Shown: piece by piece, positions 50,762-61,562 of the stretch | How positions within the stretch are numbered: the first letter of the stretch is position 1 | Layout: every line of letters starts with the position of its first letter | Notes under the pieces: generated by a model | The model's database searches: none | Seen by the model: only the letters and a program-made list of their open reading frames with translations | What the model was told of the DNA's origin: nothing | DNA from: Hymenoscyphus infarciens | Lineage: Eukaryota; Ascomycota; Leotiomycetes; Helotiales; Helotiaceae | Direction of reading: 5' to 3' | NCBI GenBank assembly: GCA_001414345.1 | Contig: LLCB01000017.1 | Location: 124,001-188,000 of the forward strand | Length of the DNA: 64,000 nucleotides | Position numbers and translations under genes: made by a program

Positions 50762-52430
50762 CGTCACCACGGAGTCATCACAACCAACGCCCCTCTTAAA
50801 CACACTCCTCTCATCGCCCCATCTCTCGCCTACTACGAAGCCACTCAGAGCTAACGGGCGCCTCTATACTACTCGAGCATTACGAAGTCCACAAGGTTCT
50901 GGGAACGGTTATCGGTGGCACAATAGATTCAGGTACCTGGGGCCAATTTTGGGTTTGCAAGCGGCCCAGCTAGTGCTTGTCTTTTGCATTCAACATTACT
51001 CTAGCACTAAGCTGATACTAGAACACCTTCCAAAGCATTGGAAGTCCTACAACCTTCCCCAGAATCCAATCCACACCTCCAAGCTTGCCGCTGTCCTCAT
51101 TTCACCATTCCAGCCGCACGCATTTCATCCTTGCCATCGCAAGTTGTCTAGTTCAGTATGCTCTTCCTGTATTATTGGAGTTATATTCACACTTCCCTTT
51201 TCCGTTGCGTTGCCTGGAAAACATACAGTGGTCAATTTTCTTGCGCAAATGAATTTCCAGTGGTCATTGGAATGCTAGTCCTGTTAGCGATCTTATATTT
51301 TTTCTCTCCATTCAATTCAGAACCCACCTTGACTTCAAAGTCATAATTCCCAAAAAGGTTTGTCAAGTAATCCTCCACAGAGGTCTTCGTAAGTCTGTAT
51401 GAAGGGTGTTTATCGCGAGTCCAGCCCATATTGTTTCGGACCTTGGCTAGCGTCGGTTGATGGAGAGAGGATATTAATTGAGCCTTGAGAATTTAATTTT
51501 AATTTCGGACGGACGAGGCAGAGTAATTTTCGAGGACGTTCAGGTAATGCGGGGGGCAAGGCTCTCTTTATGGATTGTAAATGAGATGAGGCCAGAGTGA
51601 GGCGAACGAGGCAATCGAACTCACCGGTTGAACAAAGGCATAGTGTTCTATGAGAGGTCGGGATTTTGATTGAATTTTGCAAGGCTTGGAGCACAACATG
51701 TTTGATTGGGAGAAGCAAAATCGCATGAGCAGACCAAGAAGCTACAGCCTCGTTAATTGGCATTGCACGGGTATTAACGGCTGACATTTTTGAGGCTCTT
51801 TTCATACGCAAGGCTTGAAATTGGTCACCTGCGGCTCTCATAGGGCCACTATGTCAGCTAGTGCTACTCAACTTGCGTAACAACTCGAGAAAAGTAGGCT
51901 CGGATAGGACACACTGCGTAGGGGATGTTTTCGGTGAAGCCCAATAGGGTTGACGGAGTATTCAGGAAGTGTTTCGAACCGAAATGGGAATTACTCTGTG
52001 GTAACCTGTACGACCAGTACAGGATAATTGAAAAGATTGTCCAAGAAGATTTCGAAGACTCAGAAATTTGATTTCTTGGTTCTTCTAAACCCTCTGAAAG
52101 AATATTAACAATTTTACGAGATCTACTCCAGTAATGAGAGATGGAGTACTGCTCGCTTTTCTTATTTTCGTGTGCCACTACCCAAAATTCCATTGGCGGG
52201 AAGAGCCATACATCGAAAAACAAGCAGAAGAGAAGTCGGTTGGTGTATTCCGTACGTTCCAAAATTGGCATATTCACCTTCTAATGCTTACAGGCAAGAC
52301 AGGAATTTTCAAGTAATTCATAAATATTTCATGACAAAGGTCCTACTGGCAACCAAACCGATTTTCTGTACATGCTTCTAATTCGAGTGTAGGAAATCTC
52401 ACGACTATTCCAAGCGGCGCCTCGACCTCT
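50762..52430. other. Host flank right of the giant element, no firm gene
   Basis: Base composition is normal again. The only frame of interest is on the minus strand at about 51318-51429 (HPSYRLTKTSVEDYLTNLFG, followed by a possible GTGGGT donor). It looks like an exon of an unrecognised gene, but start, partners and stop are not clear. The plus frame at 50742 overlaps the TIR and is not a gene. Confidence 0.4.
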
Positions 52431-54586
52431 CTACAACTTTGCCTTTCCTGTTTCGATCGAACCCCAACTCCCACTGTCCAACTTCTCATATACAGTTCCG
52501 TTAAGCCAGTAAAGCTTGTCTTTTGCATTCCCCGGGTCGCTCGCAATCCACGTTTTCTTTATCAGAACCCCCTTCGATTTCTTGAAAGCCGCATTTTCTT
52601 CGATGCTAGCCGCACCAAGTCAACAGTCCGCCGACATGAGCTGCAGGGAGTATGTCAAAACTTACTGTGGAGTAATCCTCACAAGCCGTGGCATTGCGTA
52701 GGATGGCAGTCCTGTTTTTTTGAGCCCACTGTAAAGACCAGCCATGAACGGACCTTCGGATTGTGTATCTAGTGTGATTGCAGCTGCTCCAACTTGGCCG
52801 TCATAACTACACAACTTGTTAGCAGAAAATAGCAATAAGCACGAATCCAAATATTACCTTGGGAGCTTCACGCCATATACCACAGCATCATTGACAGCGT
52901 CGAGCTTTGCAAGATGCTCCCTCACCTCTCCAGCACTCACATTCTCGCCTTTCCATCGGAAAGTGTCACCCATCCGGTCGTGGAACCGCACCCATCCTGA
53001 CTCATCCTGTATTACCAAATCACCTGTTTTCTGAAACATGTCGCCTTTCTGGAAAACGTCCGTAATAATCTTCTCTTCCGTTGCTTTGGAATCATTCAAA
53101 TACTCGATGAGTAGAGCCCTATTCTTTACTCTCGAAATTACTTCTCCCGGTTCACCTAATTTCGCTTTAATGCAAAAACCAGTTTTAGGATCTCGATATG
53201 GCGACTCAGTCAGAGGATCGACTAGCACGATGAAAGTGTCGTCTTCAAGATATCTTCTGATCGGCCCAGAAAATCCAACTTTGCCAACTCCCCAAGACCC
53301 ACTGGTGAAGTTGTCGAATTTTGCTATTCCTTCGGTTGATCGATATAACTCTCGAACTTCTGGAATGCCAAATCGTTCTTTAAACTTCTCCCATATTTCA
53401 CCTCGCAGTCCATTTCCTGCGGCAACGATACACTTATGCGCTCGATCGTAGGGGGTTGGAGGTCCATTGACTAAGTATCGACATAATTCGCCCACGTATA
53501 TCACTCGAGTAGCTCCGGAATCGGTTACGTCCTTCCAATAACGAGATGTTGAGAATTTCCGAGCCAAACAAACAGTCGATCCTGTGCCGATGTTGTAGCA
53601 CAGGGCTGTGAAAATGGCTGTGCCATGGAATAAAGGAAGTGGCGAATACGTCCGAAGTGGAAAGTACTTCTCGGGGTGGTCCACATCTTGGGTCAAGGGA
53701 GTCGAAGTCAACATCAACAGATGGTTTCCGACTGCACATGCTTTGGGTTTTCCCGTAGTCCCGGATGTGTAGATGAGAATTGCAACATCTTGGATGGTGC
53801 ATGTTGCAGCGGGTGTCACGCCGTGTGGGTTCGGTAAGTCGTCCAAACTTATATGTCTTACTGAATCGCTCGGTGCTGGCGTCACAGAATTAAACGACGA
53901 GATGTTTAATGAAAAGTGTTGCACATCATCCTCCACGAATTGGGAAAGCTCTGGTGTTGAGATCATCGTTTTTGCTGTCGAGACATCCACGCAATGCTTC
54001 AAGGTTGCGTCTGACACTCATTAGCAGGGAATCATTAGTAATTAGTATACAAACCTCGAAGATTTGTATTTATCATTGCTCCAATGGCACCCAACTTCGA
54101 CAATGCAAGGATTGTTACCACTATTTCTGGTGAGTTACTCATGAAAACCCCCACAAAATCTCCCTTCTTGATACCCTCGGCCCTCAGGAATTCAGCAAAT
54201 TTGTCAACATCTACGAAATATTAGCCACAGCCCATCGAGATGTGGGGGCTAATGATCTACCTTTTTTTATTTCTCCGTATGTCCAGGTCCGGTGCTCAAA
54301 CCTGTTCGTGAAACGAAGAACATTAATTCCTGCTTCGTTTCTTCCTAGATTCGGAAAGAAGTAAGGCCTACCATAAGAATTCCAAATTCGGATCAACTCT
54401 CTCAAACATGCCATAAATTGAGCATTTGTCACCTAATTCCTTAATGCGATTACTCATTCTGTTTCTTGATGTTCTGTCGACCCTCAACCGTTGCAAGTCA
54501 GTTCCAATCGACAACTTCGCGTTGAGGTAAGCCCCAGCCGCCACAACGGCAGCAGAGCTTAACGCTCCTACTAAGACCGGGTCCAT
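52431..54586 (-). CDS. Very-long-chain acyl-CoA synthetase / fatty acid transporter, FAT1/FATP type, peroxisomal
   Basis: It activates long- or very-long-chain fatty acids to acyl-CoA. The modelled exons are 54372-54586, 54261-54301, 54055-54210, 52858-54010, 52666-52806 and 52431-52605, together 1881 nt and 626 aa. An N-terminal hydrophobic segment (ALSSAAVVAAGAYL) precedes RTWTYGEI. The AMP-binding loop YTSGTTGKPK lies at about 218-227. ELYRSTEG and the FATP/VLACS motif FRWKGENVSAGEV follow. The protein ends in AKL, a peroxisomal PTS1 signal. The length matches Fat1/FATP proteins. The gene is divergent from a thiolase across a 340-bp shared promoter, which points to joint use in peroxisomal beta-oxidation. 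All six exons keep frame and no key residue is missing. Substrate chain length is not predictable. Confidence 0.92.
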
Positions 54587-54926
54587 TTTGAAGATTGATA
54601 TATAACTCGTCGAACAGAATTGTCACAACTCCTCAATGTGGTTTTCGTTCCAAAGGAAAGGAGGAAATGAACAGAACAGAGAAAGTCTAAATCTTATGGA
54701 GGCTGAAGCCTCGGTTTTAAAACTTGCCGGGGAAATCTACCGCTGGCACAGTTACAACATGGAGGGGCCCACTTGGCTCATCAATGCGGGGCTTTGGAGT
54801 CCCCACATTGACAACTTGCCCAACTGCGTAAGAAAGCAACCGTTTTCTGACTGACACGTTTCCTTTTCCTTGGACTCTCTCAAGCTCCTGTCTGTGTTTT
54901 CAATCCTGTTCGAGTTATTATTCAAG
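54587..54926. promoter_or_regulatory. Shared divergent promoter of acyl-CoA synthetase and thiolase genes
   Basis: The 340 bp between the two start codons must drive both genes. It contains CCTCGG at 54709-54714, the core bound by FarA/FarB fatty-acid regulators in Aspergillus. It also has two possible CreA sites (gcgggg 54786-54791; ccccac 54801-54806). Control by fatty acids and glucose is an inference from these matches. Confidence 0.6.
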
Positions 54927-56395
54927 ATGACTTCTGTTCAAGGACGACTCTCTTCTGTGTTGGGACATTTGTCACCTGCTACCTCGGCTAAATCTCAGCT
55001 TATGCGGAAGAGTCCGGATGATATTGTGAGTACATCCAAACCAATGGGGAAATCATAAACTAATGGCACTTCTTAGGTAATTACATTTGCCGCTCGAACG
55101 CCATTGACCAAAGCAAAAAAGGGTGGTCTCAAAGACACTCGAATTGACGATCTCATCATCTCGTTATTAACGGTATTTCAAACTTTCCAGTTCCCTCATT
55201 ACCCTTCTAATACACTACCAGGAAGTACGAGTACGCTCCAAACTCGACCCAAACCTCGTCGAAGATGTCTGCTTAGGAAATGTGCTTTCCCCAAGTCAAG
55301 GATATGTAGCACGATGCTCTGTCCTTGCAGCGGGTTATTCAATAGGTACAGCTGCCTCGGTCGCGAATCGATTCTGCTCTTCCGGTCTACTTGCCGTTCA
55401 AAATATCTCGAATCAAATTATCGCCGGTTCAATTGATGTTGGTATTGCAGTCGGAGCAGAGAGCATGAGTACCTGCCCCGATGATGGAGCACCAAGTTGG
55501 CTGAGCGAGAAGATTCTCCAAGATTCGATAGCTGCACAGAACCTTCAATCAATGGGGCAAACAAGCGAGAATGTGGCAGGCGATTTTGGGATAACTAGAG
55601 AGAAGATGGATAAATTCGCTGCAAACAGTTTCCAGCGAGCTGAGAAGGCGCAAAAGGAAGGATGGGTCAGGGATGAGATCATCCCCATCAAAGTCAAATT
55701 TACAGACCCAAAGACCGGAATTGTCGAGGAGAAAATCCTGGATAGAGATGATGGTGTTCGTCCCGGCACAACCGCAGAGTCCTTGGGCAAAATCCGCGCA
55801 GCTTTCCCACAATGGGCTCCAAGTGCCACGACCGGAGGAAATGCCTCACAAATCACCGACGGAGCAGCAGCTGTACTTCTCATGAAGCGTTCTCGAGCTT
55901 TGGAACTCGGCCAACCGATCCTAGGCAAGTTCTGTGGGGCGACAATTGTTGGATTGGAACCAAGAATTATGGGTATCGGACCTAGTTATGCGATTCCTAA
56001 GATTCTTGGGAAGCTGGGTCTGGGGATTGAGGATGTAGATGTTTTTGAGATTAATGAGGCTTTTGCTAGTATGGGTGTCTATTGTGTCGAGAAATTGGGG
56101 TTGGATCCTGAGAGGGTAAACCCTAGAGGTGGTGCTATGTGAGTTTCTGGTTTGTTCATGAGGAGGGTTGACGTGCTGATGATGGTTTATAGTGCTCTTG
56201 GCCATCCTTTGGGGTGTACGGGGGCGAGACAGGTTGTTACGGCACTTTCTGAGTTGAGAAGAAGGGATGAGAGGATAGCTGTTACCTCGATGTGTGTTGG
56301 TACTGTAAGTTTTCTTAGTTTTGTGAGTTTTGTGCGTGTATTCTGACTTTAACTAGGGTATGGGTATGGCAGGGGTTTTTGTTTCGGAGCATTAA
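54927..56395 (+). CDS. 3-ketoacyl-CoA thiolase (acetyl-CoA acyltransferase), peroxisomal
   Basis: It catalyses the last step of beta-oxidation, cleaving 3-ketoacyl-CoA to acetyl-CoA and a shortened acyl-CoA. Modelled exons are 54927-55025, 55077-55172, 55222-56138, 56193-56304 and 56357-56395, together 1263 nt and 420 aa, the usual size. Residues 7-15 read RLSSVLGHL, a good PTS2 peroxisomal import signal. The nucleophilic Cys lies in NRFCSSGL (about 117). NEAFAS follows, then GHPLGCTGAR with the catalytic His (about 375), and the second active-site Cys in CVGTGMGMAG (about 405). All active-site motifs are intact. The ATG at 54927 was chosen because it places PTS2 at the N-terminus; an in-frame upstream stretch has no ATG. 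It is paired head to head with the acyl-CoA synthetase gene. Confidence 0.95.
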
Positions 56396-57802
56396 CTTAT
56401 GTACCTCATACTATGGAATTAGACTGCATACTCTACTGTTTTGGCTTGTACGGATCGTATAAAAATTTGGGTCGCAAATTTGAATCTGAGGGTTGAGAGG
56501 GGGGGGGGGGGGGGGGGGGGGGTTGTTATGGTGATACTAGGTAGGGGCCACTTCGGGTCGAGGTTGAGGTTGGGTTGAGAGGGAAGGCGCGACCCATCAT
56601 CTCGACCTGGTTTGACGACCGTGACCCGTCTTCGCGCCTTCCTCAACAAAACCAAACTGCCTCTTTCAAGTGAAACCCCCTTGGAAAACGGGGCCTAGGA
56701 GTTACAGCATACCTAGCCACCAGACTGTCGGCCTATTTGCAGGTAGCCTACCTTCCAATAGGCCGGTAATCTTTTTGGGGACTTGTTCAAACAACTCCAG
56801 AATAAACCCAGGCACATCCTTTAAGGTGTTAAGTAAGTGTATGCTGTATGCACAAAAACATCTTAGGGAATCTTGGAAGATGGAGCCTTGCAGTCATTTG
56901 GCTTTTCCATAAAAGGGTGAGACTGCATTCAAGTTTTCAACTTCATTTTTCGCAAGAAGCACGATCAAAAAATCACGATCAACACCCCAGAATGTGTACC
57001 CCAATCAACAATTAAGAAATCCCAATGCGCTCCAGCTATCCGATGGTTCCCTCTTCCTACGGACCAACGATACAATGACGACGAGGTGTTTCTCACCTCC
57101 CTGTGTGGAAAAGCATCAGGAGAAGTAAGAAGTCGGTTCCGCGATTTAAGTCTTTCTGGTAAAATATACTTCACCATGTATCTACCTTACTGCATCGCTT
57201 GGGACGAAACAACTGAAAATATCCAAAGGTTCCATCGTTTGGTACTAAGAGAGGTAGTTGAGTTACACATGAATTATTCCATCCATTTCAGGCTTTTCTG
57301 GGTTATCATGAAGTGTTTGGAGAACCCGAGTTACCTTGTTAAATACTTGCCACAATCAGTGTGTTGGTAATTAACTTTGCTATGACAGGAGTTTTCAACG
57401 AAAACAAAGATAAGAAAAGAATACCAAAGATACTTTCTTGTTCGTAAAGCAAGACACACAAGGTCAAGCCCACAAGCTACCACTACACGAACTATTGCGC
57501 AACTCAATTCTGCAAAGCAGAAATTGGAGCGATTAAAAGTGAAAAAACAATACAAATTATCAGTCTATCCACAAAATCACGTGAATCTCCACCCTTTATC
57601 TAGTCCTCGCTTAGCGGAACTTCCCCAGCAAATACAACCCATATTGTATACGGGAAACCGAAAAGATAGCATGATGCATATATCCCAGTTTCTACATGCC
57701 CAAAATCCCTTCAAAAGTTCCATTTTATGCTTTTCCCCACGCCTGAGTTCCATTCTGAGCTCCAGCTCTAAACTTTGCGCCCTAGAAAAGCCTGGTGTTC
57801 TT
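56396..57802. other. Intergenic region, no supported gene
   Basis: It contains a G24 homopolymer and several short frames without family resemblance (for example 57086-57370, plus). About 57600-57800 is the 3' side of the RING gene. Confidence 0.5.
56499..56522 (+). repeat. Homopolymer of 24 G
   Basis: An uninterrupted G24 run lies about 100 bp past the thiolase stop. It could form a G-quadruplex on the plus strand. The exact length may be unreliable in the assembly. Confidence 0.95.
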
Positions 57803-58732
57803 TTACTTCTGCCGAGGGGGGAGATCCGTCATCAAAATTGACAACCATTCGGGGGAATCCTTCTCTTCATTTGGAAATTTGTGGCTCCGGGTGGAAAATT
57901 TCTTTCGACACATGGGGCAAGTCTTATTATTATGCTTCACAACCCATTCATAAATACAATTGTACCCAAATACATGTCGACACGGTGTCTGTACGGGACT
58001 TTCAGTGGTGTACTCTTCCGTCATGGTATCTCCACAGATACTGCATTCTTTGTCAGACACCTTAGAAATGTCGACAGGCTTGAGAAGTAGTGGGCGTGAT
58101 GGACCAACAGCACCGTAAGATTTTCCCTCAGCATCAGCGACCATGTTGAAACGCTTAATCTTGCATAATTTCTTCCAAAGAATTATGACTCGCGCTCCAT
58201 CCGAGTAAGAATAGCTGATTCCGTTCTGGTGTGCGCTCGCTTCTTTGGACCGAATATATCTAACGAGGTTCTCGATAGCGCTGAAGACGTGAGCAAAATT
58301 CGCACGGCATCCGGGTTCGAGAATTCGGAAAATGTTCTGCTCTGATATAACCCCTAGAAAGTGTTGAAAATGATCGCTGTATATTCTCCCGAAGTCGGAA
58401 GAGTATGGGATAATGCTCTTTCCAATAGCAAGCTCTCTTTTTTTGGGTAGAGGATAAGCTTTAGTTGCTGGTCGTGCGAAGAGGCAATTAGAGCAGAAAT
58501 CCCCTTGAATGAGCGTGGTTGGCTCCGAAGAAACACATGGCATTGTTTTCATTTCGGGGGGAGCCGGACCTTTCAGGTGAGTTTGGGTTTTATCCCTGCA
58601 ACTTACAAGGACGGTCGAAATTGCTGTTTGGAATCCGAGTGCTTCGAGACTGCTTTTGCTTCCTTCGGAGCAGCTACATCGGAATTCGTAGATGTGGCAC
58701 ATTTTGAGGCGTACCGCGTGTGGGTTGGGCAC
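57803..58732 (-). CDS. RING-finger protein, putative E3 ubiquitin ligase
   Basis: This is a single-exon frame of 309 codons. Near the C-terminus is a RING domain (about 230-275): CSIC, then PCRHVFGYNC, then EW and CPMC. Seven of the eight usual zinc ligands are present. The fifth position, normally His or Cys, is Gly (HVFGYNC), a pattern I associate with other fungal RING proteins. The N-terminal part has further Cys pairs (CSCSEG, CSNC), and the middle is unassigned. The Met at residue 11 (MCHIYEFRC) is an equally good start. RING proteins normally recruit ubiquitin-conjugating enzymes, but the target is unknown. No intron is evident. Confidence 0.8.
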   Translation of the reverse strand: MPNPHAVRLKMCHIYEFRCSCSEGSKSSLEALGFQTAISTVLVSCRDKTQTHLKGPAPPEMKTMPCVSSEPTTLIQGDFCSNCLFARPATKAYPLPKKRELAIGKSIIPYSSDFGRIYSDHFQHFLGVISEQNIFRILEPGCRANFAHVFSAIENLVRYIRSKEASAHQNGISYSYSDGARVIILWKKLCKIKRFNMVADAEGKSYGAVGPSRPLLLKPVDISKVSDKECSICGDTMTEEYTTESPVQTPCRHVFGYNCIYEWVVKHNNKTCPMCRKKFSTRSHKFPNEEKDSPEWLSILMTDLPPRQK

Positions 58733-59538
58733 TCGGGTGGTCTTTGCGAAATCCCCAAGTCTCGGGGGATTCGGGGAAATCGAGGGAGTTCTGCTCCCTG
58801 CGGGATCCTTGGATAACGGCGTTGGTGTATCGTCCTGTCTTCGAGGCTTCCTGGAGAATCAAGTGTGGAAGGGGTAGATGTCGAAATATCGTTGGTGAGA
58901 AAGTTTTGAAGGGAGATCTAGAGCTCTCGGGCAGATATTATACCCAGGCTGGAGGCTATCCAGGCTGAGAGACTACAGATGTCATTCTCCTTACCAATGG
59001 AAGGTGAAGACCACGAAACACAATAAAAGGATAGACTGACATTACTTTAGTGAAATACGTTCTTCAGCCAGGCATCCTTTGGCACACCCTTATTCACTGG
59101 GTGAATGGGAACGGGCAGTCAGGGGCAGGCTCGCTTAAAAATAACATGAAGCTTTGGGTAGTGAATGGGCATGACAATTGGGTACCTAAGTGAGATTTGT
59201 AAAGTGCCAATCAGCATCGGCAACACCCATGCGATGGACTGTAGAAGCTGTGGGCAGTGATCAGCCTAACAATTCTGGAACAAAACACATTTAAATACTC
59301 AAAAGCACTTTGCTCCGGCCATTTGTCACTCGAAATAAGGCTCTTCTTGCCCATCATTGAGCATTTAGCGAGACCCCAAGTAAGGTATCGTTCTATGTTC
59401 ATCGTCGTAAATTGCTCATCTAGTAGACGTTAGAATCCCCTCCATTTCACACAGTTACCAGTATATTGCCCTCGCAGTCTTCGCTCTTTGGCGTAAACCT
59501 TTGGCGTCCCCCTCATCTTTCATATCATTAAAGACTCA
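58733..59538. other. Intergenic region, no supported gene
   Basis: Short frames are present (for example 59211-59402, minus) but without family resemblance. The part nearest 59538 may hold a last intron and exon of the ankyrin pseudogene. Confidence 0.4.
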
Positions 59539-59660
59539 CGGATTCAAAGAGTTCTCGCCCACCTCTTGTTGGAAGCAATTTCACAGCCTCTAGATGGCCC
59601 CGAAAAGCCGCGAAATGTTTTTTTTTTACCCGGGTTCGACTGATGATATTTGTCGGCTCC

Positions 59661-59668
59661 GTTCTCCA
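59661..59668. repeat. 8-bp target-site duplication of the MITE, left copy (gttctcca)
   Basis: It is identical to 60443-60450 and abuts the MITE end. Confidence 0.9.
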
Positions 59669-60442
59669 CAGTGTGGTCGATAGTATTTACAATATTGTAC
59701 CACCACGATATATTGTTGGAAACCCACTTTAATACGTACTATTTATACCATTTAAATACCACGATATCCAACAATATTATCCTTTATATTATTAGTATTT
59801 TAATCGATATCATGATAATATCGTGGTGTTGCTAAGCCTAAATATTCAAGCTTTTTACCCTAGATTTTGACTCTACTTCTTTTCAGCCTCATCTTTTAAA
59901 ACTACATAGTATAACGCATAGTATAGAAAATATAGTGCTGAATAGCTAGAGTTATAGATCTATTTAAATAGAGTATTTTAAAAAAAAGAATTATATAAAT
60001 AGCTCTTAAACTAACCCGAGTAACATAAAGTGATAAATGTGGCCTGTGCGAGATGGATTTCTAGACATGTTTCTAATAACACTAAGTACTAATTCGACGA
60101 CAACAACGTTAGATTAATAGCTAGAATATAATAAACTTGTATATTAAATTCTACTAAGTTTTACCCTTTAATTATAGGTAAATATTAACCAAATCGATGA
60201 ATAAAAATTATTTTAGTCTAATAAGCAAGTGATAAAAGAGTATATAGAAAAAGTGTGAATAGCCTCATTTTGAGAAAAAGTGGGTTTTAGCGCTTACGAG
60301 TTATTAAAAGATATACCGTATAATATCACGATATTACGATAGTATTATAGCGTATTTGGTTACGTACTACTGGGATATCATGATAATATATTAATCTAAA
60401 ATACTGCAGTATTTTATCACGATAATACTATCGACCACACTG
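59669..60442. mobile_element. hAT-type non-autonomous element (MITE), 774 bp
   Basis: The ends are inverted copies of CAGTGTGGTCGATAGTAT, and an 8-bp duplication (gttctcca) flanks both sides. CAGTG-type ends with 8-bp duplications are typical of the hAT superfamily. The inside is AT-rich with no ORF for a transposase. Short copies of cacgatat or atatcgtg recur near both ends, as subterminal repeats do. It sits in an ankyrin-repeat coding region. Confidence 0.88.
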
Positions 60443-60450
60443 GTTCTCCA
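60443..60450. repeat. 8-bp target-site duplication of the MITE, right copy (gttctcca)
   Basis: It pairs with 59661-59668. Removing the element and one copy restores continuous ankyrin coding sequence. Confidence 0.9.
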
Positions 60451-61148
60451 GCATCCATTTCTGGGTGTCCGTCTGGCCTTTTATTGCAGCGAAGTGTAGA
60501 TGAGTAGCCCCGTATGACTCCGCGGTATCTATATCTAGTCCAAGACACATGAAATATTCGATCACTTCCGGAACACCCTTTTCAGCAGTATAAGAGAGCG
60601 TACATCGACTTTCTTTATCACATGCGTGAATATTCGCTCCGTATTGGACCAGTAACGTTAGTACACGTTCTTTTGTAATAGAGAGAAGATTTCGGCTTGC
60701 CGTTCTCGACCAGGAGACTGATGCTCTTCAAAATGCTAGCAATGGCTTTCGCCTCTGCCTCTGTTGCGAGGACCTCCTCGGCGCCTTTCAAATCGCTGAT
60801 TAGGCTGACCAAAGCCTGAGTGGACTGCACGCCGAAAGTTCCCAATTTTCCTGTGACCGCAGAGAAAGGGTTCATCGGGCCAACCGGTTCACATATTCCT
60901 TGCGTAGATGAAAAAAAAAACAAGCACAATCGACTTCAAGAGAGCGCGAGAGGGGAACTGGGGCTGAATTCGCTTAGCAGGATATTTAAAAATAGCCCCA
61001 AAGTGCCACAGGCGCCCAAAACATAATAAAAAAACATTGACGCGGCTGGGGTTTCTTAATAACAACATAAAAGAACTGTAGATTGATTTCAATACCTCCC
61101 TGCAGGTGGAGAATATTCGCATGATTCAAAGCGAAGATAGAAATCTAA

Positions 61149-61559
61149 GGGCCTGTTAGGCTCGCACATATTAGTCCTTTTTTAATATATACACCACCAA
61201 GATTAATAAGCTAATTACATGCACATCATAATGTACACCAACGTTTAGCTAGCATATATTATAGTATTCACTTTTGCTCGCACGTCCTTTAAATATATGT
61301 ATATAGATATACGCCACCAAAATTAAATAATATACTCTTTTAACCTCTTAACCTTCAACTTTTATGTGCATACATGTATTCTTAAAACTCCACGATATTA
61401 GTACTAGTAATAGCCCACTTCCGGCCTTCTACTAATATGTACAGCGATATGTGCACGTTGAGCCAAACAGTAAGAAAAATACGAGCACCTTTGGACCGTG
61501 TACTCGTGCACAAATTTCATATATCTATAATAAATTATATGTAGAAACCAAACAGGCCC
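61149..61559. mobile_element. PIF/Harbinger-type MITE, 411 bp
   Basis: The ends are imperfect inverted repeats: GGGCCTGTTAGG on the left, and the complement of GGGCCTGTTTGG on the right. TAA flanks each side (61146-61148 and 61560-61562). Such ends and a 3-bp TWA duplication are typical of PIF/Harbinger elements. The inside has no ORF and two copies of a cgccaccaaaatta-like string (near 61186 and 61310). Confidence 0.8.
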
Positions 61560-61562
61560 TAA

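Larger units (their letters stand above)
59539..60875 (-). pseudogene. Ankyrin-repeat protein gene, frameshifted and split by a MITE
   Basis: The ATG at 60875 starts MNPFSAVTGKLGTFGVQSTQ, like the N-terminal region of fungal STAND/ankyrin proteins. At about 60680 the frame changes and ankyrin repeats follow: VLTLLVQYGANIHACDKE, AEKGVPEVIEYFMCLGLDID, and ATHLHFAAIKGQTDTQKWML. The gene then meets the 774-bp MITE (59669-60442). Beyond it the text continues exactly (ENGADKYHQSNPG), then shifts frame in an A/T homopolymer near 59620 to give HFAAFRGHLEAVKLL, ending at a possible splice donor (59538). A product would be truncated. Ankyrin proteins of this kind are protein-interaction scaffolds. Confidence 0.75.

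Noticed and set aside
50742..51278. Plus-strand open frame of 178 codons
   Set aside because: It begins inside the right TIR and crosses the target duplication into host DNA. There is no family resemblance, so it is a chance frame.
53038..53451. Plus-strand frame of 137 codons inside the acyl-CoA synthetase gene
   Set aside because: It is the antisense shadow of exon 4 of that gene.
55545..55928. Minus-strand frame of 127 codons inside the thiolase gene
   Set aside because: It is the antisense shadow of the thiolase catalytic exon, with no own motifs.
59625..59640. gggttcga string suggesting a tRNA T-arm
   Set aside because: No cloverleaf can be drawn around it, and it lies in ankyrin pseudogene sequence.
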